Shown piece by piece: positions 56,330-64,000 of a DNA stretch of 64,000 nt. The notes under the pieces were generated by a model that did not search any database, was not told the DNA's origin, and saw nothing but the letters and a program-made list of their open reading frames with translations. Position 1 is the first letter of the stretch. Every line of letters begins with the position of its first letter. Position numbers and translations under genes: made by a program. The DNA is from Budorcas taxicolor (taxonomy: Eukaryota; Chordata; Mammalia; Artiodactyla; Bovidae), in contig NC_068920.1 in assembly GCF_023091745.1 (NCBI RefSeq), positions 117,703,622 through 117,767,621 of the forward strand, in the 5' to 3' direction.

Positions 56330-56498
56330 GAAAGTGAAAGTGTTAGTTGCATAGTTATGTCCAACTCTTTGTGACCTGATGAACTTTAACCCACCAGGCT
56401 CTTTTATCCATGAAATTCTTCATGCAAGAATGCTGGAGTGCCTATCCATTTCCTTCTCCAGGGTATCTTCTTGACCCAGAGATTGAACTGGGTCTATC
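56330..56498 (-). mobile_element. Bov-tA SINE, diverged
   Basis: An antisense GTGAAAGTGTTAGTTGCATA start, BovB-derived body and a truncated tRNA-derived part ending near GAACTGGGTCTATC. Confidence 0.85.
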
Positions 56499-56685
56499 AT
56501 TAAAAATGGCCAATAAATTTATTTATTTAATGAAAACCAGTAAGTTGCTAAAGGTTATTTATAGAATGACCTTACTTATGAAAAGCAAATAGTAAATTCA
56601 ACAGATAATAGCATATCAGTGGAAAAATTCTGAAGAGTAATATATTCAGCTGTTCATAGAGGATTACTTTGAATAATAGGAATAT

Positions 56686-56756
56686 CAGTTTAGTTCAGTC
56701 AATTCAGTCGCTCAGTCGTGTCTGACTATTTGCGACCCCATGAATTGCAGCATAGT
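56686..56756 (-). mobile_element. BovB 3' end fragment
   Basis: Antisense CAGTT-type tail units and about 50 bp of the BovB 3' end, stopping at GAATTGCAGCATAG. Confidence 0.85.
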
Positions 56757-58376
56757 AGTCCTCAATGTTATGCCTCTATGATGTTCCCATTTTCTTCTAC
56801 CATGTGATAGAATTAGTTTAACTATGAAAAAATAATTATGTCATATTTATTGAATACTTGCCATTTGCCCAGCATGATGCCAGGAATCAAAGTTGTTATT
56901 AAGAAAAATAAGGTACTAATTCTAAATTCATGTAACTTGTAATACCAAGACAAAATATATAGACATAAATCACATAATTATACAAGAAATTATGTGAATA
57001 ATTGTCTAAATTAGTGATTCCGTTTTAGTTCAATGAGCCAACATTTCCAAGTAGGATAGAATAGGGAAATGATTGAACCTGAAATGCATACTGAGAGAGG
57101 AATTCTATTTGTATAAGTCAACTAAAGTTCTAGAGTGCATTAAAGCAGGGGTTATTCAAGCGAGAAAAGTCCAAGTATTTAAGTGATAAATTAATATTAG
57201 CAAATCATTTTAACATCCAATAATCATAAGTTGAAAATATTTAGATTTATGAAAAGACAGTGTTAGCATCATGTCAAATGTTTATTTACACTGAAAAGAA
57301 GCATATAGAGGAAAAGTTGTTCTTGTCCCAGAAAATATGAAAGGCATATGAAGACAAAAATGTAGTTGTTTTCAACTCTCCATCACCCCCCAATGATTGT
57401 TGTATTGGCATAAGTGGTTAGCAACTATAAGGTTTTGCTATTAAAGATAAGGTAAAGCAGCCATAAAGTGAGGACAAAAATTATTGTGGATTTGTAACCT
57501 GAAGTTTATTTTTTTATTGAAAATCCACTTTTCCACATTAAACCAGAGGTAATGATATTTTGAGGAATCTTAGTTATTTTCATTTGTGGCTCTGCAATTT
57601 CTATGTAACTCTTCAAACCAAACATTTGATCCAATATTTCTGCTCCTGTTTCCATTATCAAAGTTGTTTTTCCCTTAATGGTGGGAAGAAGAGCCATAAT
57701 CAAGCAAAAACAACAAGAACTCAACCTTGACTGCCCATTAAAATCACCAGTGACCTTTACAGGACAATTAAATCAGAATCTGTAGGGAACAAGTAAAAAG
57801 TAGTTTTCCAGAGCCCCACAGGTGATTGCAGTGTACAGGAAGGCTGAGTACTACTGAACTTAGTGAACTCAGATCACTGAATGAAAAGTGAATCTGAATA
57901 AAAAATAAATAAATAAGTAGTTTCCACTGAAATAGAACTAATGGGAAATTCATATGAGAAATTTAAATGCAAGAAAACATTAAGAATTTTTAAGGAAAAT
58001 AAATTAATAGATAAAAATTTTTAGACACTAAATTTTAGACATCAGATTCAAGAATTTTGAATTTGGAAATGTAATAGGCAAAATAGAAATGAGACTATTA
58101 CTACTAAGAAGCAATTGAGTTTTCTCAAATTTCCAGCTGAAGACATATCTTAAAATATGTAGTTAAAGTGTAAAAAGGTAGAAAAATGTGTGAAAATGTA
58201 AGTACCTTGGTATACTCATACATGAGCAATAACATGGGACATATAAACCTTCCTTAAAAAGAAAAGTATGAGGGGAACATACAGTTAGACTCAATTAGTA
58301 CAGAAAAATATTCATTTTGTAACTAAGAAATTGACTCTGAAGAACGGAAGGATTTCACCAGGCCTGGAAAGGATTA
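56757..58376. other. Unassigned AT-rich sequence
   Basis: No gene or repeat family recognised over about 1.6 kb. All frames are short. Confidence 0.5.
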
Positions 58377-58498
58377 CTTTTTTTTTTTTTTTTTTAGTTA
58401 ATTAATTAATTTATTTATTTTTAATTTTAAAATCTTTAATTCTTACATGCGTTCCCAAACATGAACCCCCCTCCCACCTCCCTCCCCATAACATCTCT
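58377..58498 (-). mobile_element. L1 3' tail fragment
   Basis: A T20 run followed by T-rich sequence and GTTCCCAAACATGAACCCCC CTCCC, identical in layout to the start of the L1 at 5468. It keeps only the last ~120 bp. Confidence 0.88.
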
Positions 58499-59009
58499 CA
58501 AATATCAATATGAATGATTATCAATAGTGGAAATTCAAAATCCCAAGATTAAAGAGAATGATCTTACAAGTGAACAACAAATATCTTAACACACACACAC
58601 ACAAATTAACAGATTTCTCCTTTGCAAGAAGAGACTATATAAGTCAACAGCAGCATACAGAATAACAATTAAAAGACAGAGAAAAAAGAATCCTATTCCC
58701 AGTTAAAATATCACTTATCTGTCAGGAAAAGACATTGTAATTATACAAGTATTAAAAAGTTAGCATATACATCATTAATATGAAGGATGAAGGATATATT
58801 TTAGGTAATGTTCTAATCAACAAATAAAAAAGCATATTTTTAAAAAAAGAGTAATATTATGAGGAAACAAATAGGAAGATAGATTTAAAATATTAATATT
58901 ATAAGGAAGCAAAAGTTTAATAGTATATAAACTAAACTCAAGATGGGGAAGTTGGGAAAAAATAAGCAAAGTAGAGAGAATAGGAATGCATTAATATAGA
59001 ATTTTAAAA
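58499..59009. other. Unassigned AT-rich sequence
   Basis: Nothing recognised apart from a short (AC)n at about 58590-58604. Confidence 0.5.
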
Positions 59010-59566
59010 ATAGTTATAGTTTTAATGTTAAATTGACCTTCCCACAAAAAGGCTGGAATAGCATAATAAGATGAGGAAGCCTTATGGAGGTTTATCTAAC
59101 TTATCTAAAAACATTAAAACAAGAAATGAGTTCAAAGCACAACAAAATTTTAAATGGGCTAACAACTTTGTTATGGGTGACCAAAATAACCCCTAAGTGA
59201 TTAAATTCTAGACTAATTTATTAAAAGACTTTATCACTTACTGACCCAATATATTGATCAACGGAACAAGTTACCCTAGGGATAACAGGCCAGTCCTACT
59301 CTAGAGTTCATATGGACAAAATAGTTTATGACGTCAATGTTGGATCAGGATATCCCAATGGTGTAATATATCAATGGTGTGATATCAATGTTTCATTTGT
59401 TCCATGATTAAAGTCCTACATAATCTGAATTCAGACTAATCTAAATTGGTTTCTGTATATTGCATGTTTCTTGAAGTACAAAAGAATAAGAGAAATAAGA
59501 CCTACTTTATAAAATTCCCTTCAAACTAGTAGATGATATAATCTGAATTCAATTAATTTATATACA
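59010..59566 (+). pseudogene. NUMT: mitochondrial 16S rRNA 3' part
   Basis: Landmarks of vertebrate mitochondrial 16S rRNA appear in order: AAATTGACCTTCCC (59030-59043), TTGATCAACGGAACAAGTTA followed by CCCTAGGGATAACAG (59255-59288), a GATGTTGGATCAGGA-like block (about 59335-59350), and GATTAAAGTCCTACATAATCTG (about 59407-59428). It is diverged from any functional gene by indels and substitutions. It is colinear with the tRNA-Leu and ND1 remnants downstream, so it is one transfer of mitochondrial DNA to the nucleus. Confidence 0.93.
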
Positions 59567-59775
59567 GCCCTGCTGACGTTGGGAAAGATTGAAGGCAAGA
59601 GGAGAAGGGGATGACAGAGGATGAGATGGTTAGATGGCATAACTGACTCAACGGACATGAGTTTGGGTAAACTCCGGGAGTTGGTGATGGACAGGGAGGC
59701 CTGGCATGCTGCAGTTCATGGGGTCGCAAAGAGTCTGACATGACTGAGCAGTTGAACTGAACTGAACTGAACTGA
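59567..59775 (+). mobile_element. BovB 3' end inside the NUMT
   Basis: A sense, near-consensus last ~200 bp ending in four ACTGA units. It sits between the 16S and tRNA-Leu parts of the mitochondrial segment. Therefore it inserted after the NUMT arose. Confidence 0.94.
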
Positions 59776-59790
59776 CCAAGGACAAGATTT

Positions 59791-59860
59791 CTTAAGGTGG
59801 GAGAGCCTTGTAATTGTGTAAAATTTAAACCTTTTTCCAGATGTTCAATTCTTCTTAATA
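59791..59860 (+). pseudogene. NUMT: tRNA-Leu(UUR) pseudogene
   Basis: CTTAAGGTGGGAGAGCCTTG starts a tRNA-Leu(UUR)-like sequence. It keeps the order of D arm, anticodon region (AATTTAAACC) and T arm (TTCAATTCTTCTTAAT). Substitutions break several stems. Its position between 16S and ND1 matches the mitochondrial gene order. Confidence 0.87.
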
Positions 59861-60045
59861 GCATGTTTATTCCCATTCTACTTACCATAGAATTCCTCAC
59901 ATTAATACAGCAAAAAGACTTTGTAGACAATCCCAAAAAGTACCAAACACTGTCAGCCTTTCTGGCCTACTATCATCTATCACCAATGCTATCATAGTAT
60001 TCATTAAGGAACCATTAAGACCACTAACATCATCAGTGTCTTCCT
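59861..60045 (+). pseudogene. NUMT: ND1 5' part
   Basis: After the tRNA come ATGTTTATTCCCATTCTACT and GAATTCCTCACATTAATACA, matching the start of mitochondrial ND1 with an internal deletion. TTCATTAAGGAACCATTAAG followed by CATCATCAGT (about 60000-60040) matches a site further into the gene, so a second internal deletion is present. No functional frame remains. Confidence 0.87.
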
Positions 60046-60205
60046 GTAAAGAGCAGGGTAATAAATATTTTAGACCCTCAAGCCCACGTAGTCTTCAAAA
60101 CAGCTGCCCATTTCTACCATCATAAGTCAAAGTCAGAAAAGGCAGGCATAGACAATACATACACATGTGGGAATAATCATATTCCAACACAATTTTATAA
60201 ACTTA
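60046..60205. mobile_element. Old hAT-type DNA transposon fragment (MER1-like)
   Basis: CTGTAAAGAGCAGGGTAATA followed by AATATTTTAGACCCTCAAGC CCACGTAGTC, then GGCATAGACAATACATACAC and TTCCAACACAATTTTATAAA, resemble a widespread mammalian non-autonomous hAT repeat. The family name is from memory. Terminal inverted repeats are not complete. Confidence 0.55.
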
Positions 60206-60859
60206 AGCAGTGAGGTTGATTTGGTTTATGGGTAGTAATTTAATAACCTCTGTTTTAAAAGAAATTTTTTGATGGTGATGAGCACACAGGCCAGTGAAAA
60301 TACCAAAATATAAATGAAAAGGCAGAAAAAAATAGGGAGCACTTCGTGAATGCCAGTATGCAGAGCTCCATGGGTATACTTCCAGTGAACCAACCATAAC
60401 TGCTAAAAGTTGTATATAAAATAAAATTCTTGGGAAATTTTCTAAGGGCATACATCAAATGAAAAAAAGAATTTATCCAAGAAATTATACTAAATCTCCG
60501 TAAAAAGTTTGAGTATGTATTACCTAAGCCATATCTACTTCCTGCCTAAAACCTCAGTTCAGTGTGACTAAAGCTCTATTCTGAGTGGATATGCTTAACA
60601 TTAAGTGCTCTCACCCCCTAGCCTGCACTCAAGGACAGTGATGTTTCCCTGAACGAGGTAAAAACCACCAATATTTCTCATTCCTATAGGCTGCATGTTA
60701 TAGAAGCTAAATACCAGATGAATCATGAGCATGTTCTAGAGGCTGGAGCTCCTTCCATTTACTAAAGGATACCAGGTCATTTTTCTTTCTCATTCAACAC
60801 ATAGAGATGATGTTCTTCACTGCAAGAAACAAGTCAAAAAGACTAGTACTATTGCCCCT
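60206..60859. other. Unassigned sequence
   Basis: No gene or repeat family recognised. Confidence 0.5.
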
Positions 60860-61066
60860 GTGTGCGTGGGTGCAAAGTCACGTCAATCACATCTGACTCT
60901 TTGCAACCCTGTGAACTGCAGTCTGCCAGGCTCCTCTACCCATGAAATTCCCCAGGCAAGCATACTGGAGTAGTTTGCCATGCCCTTCTCCAGGGGATCT
61001 TCCAGACCCAGAGATCAAACCCACATGGGCAGGTGGGTTCTTTACCACTAGTGCCACCTGAGAAGA
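60860..61066 (-). mobile_element. Bov-tA SINE
   Basis: Antisense, nearly complete: BovB-derived body (ACATCTGACTCTTTGCAACC) then tRNA-derived head (GGTGGGTTCTTTACCACTAG TGCCACC). Confidence 0.92.
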
Positions 61067-61479
61067 TTGGGTTACCTTAACCCCTTTGTTCTCCAGACTC
61101 TTTTTCTTTTACTTTTCCTACTCCCTTATTTGGGAATTCATGATCCACCATTAATTTTCCTGCTATGGGTATTTATGTACGTCAAGTGAGTTTACTATAG
61201 GCATAACTAGAGGATCTGTGACCCTCCTACCAGAGCTGGTGCTCTGTACCTGAGAGCAAGAGCTGGAGAAAAACTAGTGCCTTGCAGAAAAGAAGGAAAT
61301 CTGAGGTCTTTCACTTCAAGCCCTAAGTTCTGATCCTTGGAAAACACAATTCAGCATCTCTTCAATTTGTTGTGACATTAGGTCAAAGATAACTATGATA
61401 ATATTACTTTAATTTAAAAATAATTTAGAATTAAAAATGTATACAAATTTTGAAATTAAATGTTGTTAAAAATAAAATG
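61067..61479. other. Unassigned sequence
   Basis: No gene or repeat family recognised. Confidence 0.5.
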
Positions 61480-63400
61480 TTTAAAAAAATGTAATGCCAT
61501 ATCCTCACAACATAGAGAAAATAGCCAAGAAAACTCCACAAAAGTTTGAAGAAGGAAAAAACAGTGAGTGATGTAATTAATTAACCATAAAACAAGGACA
61601 AGACAGAGATTAAAAAAGTTAAAATTAGCTTCAAAATTTCCACAACTTAATAAACCAAGTGACTACAATGATTACAAAAAGAAAAGGCACAAATAATTAA
61701 TAAAATAAATTAATGAATATATATCCAGTTCATACATAAAGAGATGAAAAGGCATATCATACAAATATTTTAAGTCTATAAAACTGATAAAGCAAATAAT
61801 ATGGCTATGTCCTAGAAAAATATCTCATAAATAATGACAATAAAGAACAGAAACTTAAAACTTAAAGAACAAAAACTTTAAGTTCTAGAATTAAAAAGAT
61901 ATTAAATATTTTCACTTAAATATTATCTCAAGCCTTGTTAGTAAGCTTTATCCAACACAGAGATTGCCACCATTCTAAATGAAACATTTCCACAGGTTAC
62001 AAAAAAAAATAGACATAGTCTAGCATATTTTGTGAAGCCAGTATGATATCAATCATAACAAGAATAATAAGAAAAAGGAAACTGTAATTTAATCTTAATC
62101 ATTAATAAAAACTGTTTTTAAATTTTATCAAAAGTTATCCATCTCTTTATATAAAAAATTAAATATGACCAATTTGGATTTATTCTCCATAATGAAAGTT
62201 TATCTAACATTTAAAAATAATCAATGTAATTTAAATTAGAGAATGATTAGAGAATAATTGGGAAAGTAAGTTATCAATATTGATATAAAATGACTTGATG
62301 AAATTCAGAATTCATTAATGACAAAACACATAGCAAAATAGGAAAAGAAGGGAAGTTAGATGAAGTGATAGGGCCTTTAAAAACTCTAATGAAAGTATTG
62401 TACTTAACAATATGTTGAATGTTTTCATTTGAGACTAGTAATTACATAAGCATATCCACCATCCCTGTCTTGTTAGTTTGGTAAGATAAGAAAAAGAAAG
62501 AAATGATATACAATTGGAAAGGAAGAAACAAAACAGTACTATTCCCACATTATTGTATGACTGATACACAGAAAATTTTAAGGCTTAACAATCAGAATAA
62601 ATAAGTTAATTTAGCAAAGTTACAGGATACAAAAATGATGTAAAAATTATATAAATTCCTCTATACTTGCAACATACAAAATATAAAATTTTCAAATGAT
62701 ACCACTTAAAGTAGTATGAAAAACACCAAAAACCTAGAATTAAATCTAACAAACCGTGAGCACAACTTAGTAAAAAGAATCCAATGAATTGCTATAGTTT
62801 TACATGGACAAGAAATTATTAATCAACTGGTATGGTAACATATCATTTGGAAATAAATGATTTGTATAATTGATAGCATTTCAATCAATCTTCCAAAAGA
62901 CTCTTTTGGAAAATTTCTTTTAAATGTATAATTATTCTTAACTTTATATTGAAGGTAAAAGGCCCAGAATAGCCAAGGAACGATTGTAGAAGAAAGATAA
63001 AATGGGCATACTCATTATAATTGATAACAAGGTATATTAAAATAATGTCTGAACTACAGCAGTATATTTGATGCAAAGATATGCAAATAGACCAAATAGA
63101 AAACAAGAAATGGACTGACTATTGACTTTAAGGACACTAAACTCATTAATTTGTTAATCTCTTATCATGGTATCACATCAGGGTAAAGAGAAAGGTTGAT
63201 CTTTTTAACCTTTTATTGAGATAATGACTATAAATGTGAAGAAAGTATTGACCTACGAACACAAAAATCAGTTTCAAATAGATTGTATACCCAAGTTTAA
63301 GCAGCTAATCCAATAGCATTTAAAAGATAGTACAGATGAATATATATAATTTCAAATTTAGAAATGTCTTGTTACATGGAATATTAAAGCAGTGTCTCCT
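61480..63400 (+). mobile_element. Ancient L1 ORF2 remnant
   Basis: Sense L1-like blocks in ORF2 order: an ATTTTGTGAAGCCAGTATGA block (62027-62046), GGATTTATTCTCCATAATG with ATTTAAAAATAATCAATGTA (62176-62228), an AAATAGGAAAAGAAGGGAAG block (62336-62355), AAAGTTACAGGATACAAAAA (62616-62635), and GGCCCAGAATAGCCAAGGAA (62961-62980). Divergence and indels are high and no frame survives. The left limit (61480-61950) is uncertain. Confidence 0.68.
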
Positions 63401-63761
63401 AGCTCTTGAATCAGGAATGACTTGCATGTCTCTTTGCCAAGGAAATATGGCCAAAGCAATGTTGGACCACGTATAAGATTAAGCTTCAAAAGTCTTTCAT
63501 GCTTCTGTTCTGGCTGTTGGTCCTGCCCAGCTGGTTAAGTTAACAAGTTCAAGCTAACCTGTTGGATGATAAGGAACATGTGGTTTTGTCACTGTTATTA
63601 TCCAACTTATGCTAGCCAACCCCAGAACCAAAGCTGCACTGTTAAGCACGATGAGTGATTGCAATTGCATCAGTGAGTCCAGTTGAGATTAGTCCTAATT
63701 ATTCATTCACAGACTGTAAGCAAAAGAACTGTTGTTTCAAACTAGTAAACTTTAGGTAGCT
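63401..63761. other. Unassigned sequence
   Basis: No gene or repeat family recognised. Confidence 0.5.
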
Positions 63762-63773
63762 TATTATGCAATA

Positions 63774-63984
63774 TGTGTGTTCAGTTGCTCAGTACTGTCT
63801 AACTCCTTGCAACCCCATGGACTGTGACCCAACAGGCTCCTGCATCCATGAGATTTGCCAGGCAAGAAAACTGGAGCAGGAAGACATTTTTGACTCCAGG
63901 GGATCCTCCTGGCTCAGGGATTGAATTCACATCTCTTGATTCTCTCCTGCAGATTTTTCACTGTTGAACCCCCAGGGAAACCCC
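63774..63984 (-). mobile_element. Bov-tA SINE with 12-bp TSD
   Basis: An antisense full-length copy. The target-site duplication TATTATGCAATA lies at 63762-63773 and 63985-63996. Confidence 0.95.
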
Positions 63985-64000
63985 TATTATGCAATAAAAT

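Noticed and set aside
59791..59860. Functional tRNA gene
   Set aside because: It is a decayed mitochondrial tRNA-Leu inside a NUMT, with mismatched stems and no nuclear promoter boxes of its own.

Overview
This window is intergenic or deep intronic DNA from a ruminant genome, most likely a bovid (cattle, sheep or goat group). The evidence is its dense content of BovB (RTE-type LINE) copies, Bov-tA and Bov-A2 SINEs built from a BovB 3' end, ruminant-type L1 3' tails, and a retrocopy of the ruminant gene CFDP2 (p97Bcnt). The species cannot be fixed from the sequence. No intact, obviously functional host gene was found. All identifiable protein similarity comes from decayed transposons, an endogenous retrovirus, a mitochondrial insert and one processed pseudogene.

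Layout. 1-19.5 kb: seven BovB pieces, several SINEs and two L1 3' ends, one with a 31-bp target-site duplication beside a local tandem duplication and one with a twin-priming inversion. 19.6-27.3 kb: a decayed ERV-L provirus on the + strand, with a possible gag region, protease, reverse transcriptase, RNase H and integrase recognisable in order and LTR-like ends. It is interrupted by a Bov-tA, a poly(A)-only retroinsertion, a tRNA-Glu-like sequence hosting a Bov-A2, a BovB, and two opposed L1 tails. 27.7-29.3 kb: a 5'-inverted L1. 30.1-34.3 kb: an antisense BovB containing a sense BovB and a Bov-A2. 35.4-39.5 kb: an ancient sense L1 split by two BovB insertions, one internally inverted. 39.8-42.5 kb: a long but decayed sense BovB.

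43.4-49.1 kb: an old antisense L1 that hosts a Bov-A2, the CFDP2 retrocopy (44.1-46.3 kb, minus strand), two Bov-tA units and a BovB. CFDP2 itself carries a domesticated RTE/BovB endonuclease domain, so the BovB-like stretch there arrived as spliced host mRNA, not as a BovB insertion. 49.6-54.7 kb: three further BovB loci, the last near full length with a second BovB nested in it. 55-59 kb: SINEs, fragments and unassigned AT-rich DNA. 59.0-60.05 kb: a nuclear mitochondrial segment (16S rRNA, tRNA-Leu(UUR), ND1) split by a BovB end. It is followed by a DNA-transposon fragment, a Bov-tA, an ancient sense L1 ORF2 remnant and a final Bov-tA with a 12-bp target-site duplication.

The parts do not form an operon or pathway. 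They record layered retrotransposition, in which BovB and L1 supply the machinery and SINEs, poly(A) tracts and the CFDP2 retrocopy are its likely passengers. I count 22 BovB pieces; by my own boundary estimates they make up about a third of the window. I did not find convincing evidence of a new biological system. Boundaries are by eye and family names are from recalled consensus sequences, so edges may be off by tens of bases.
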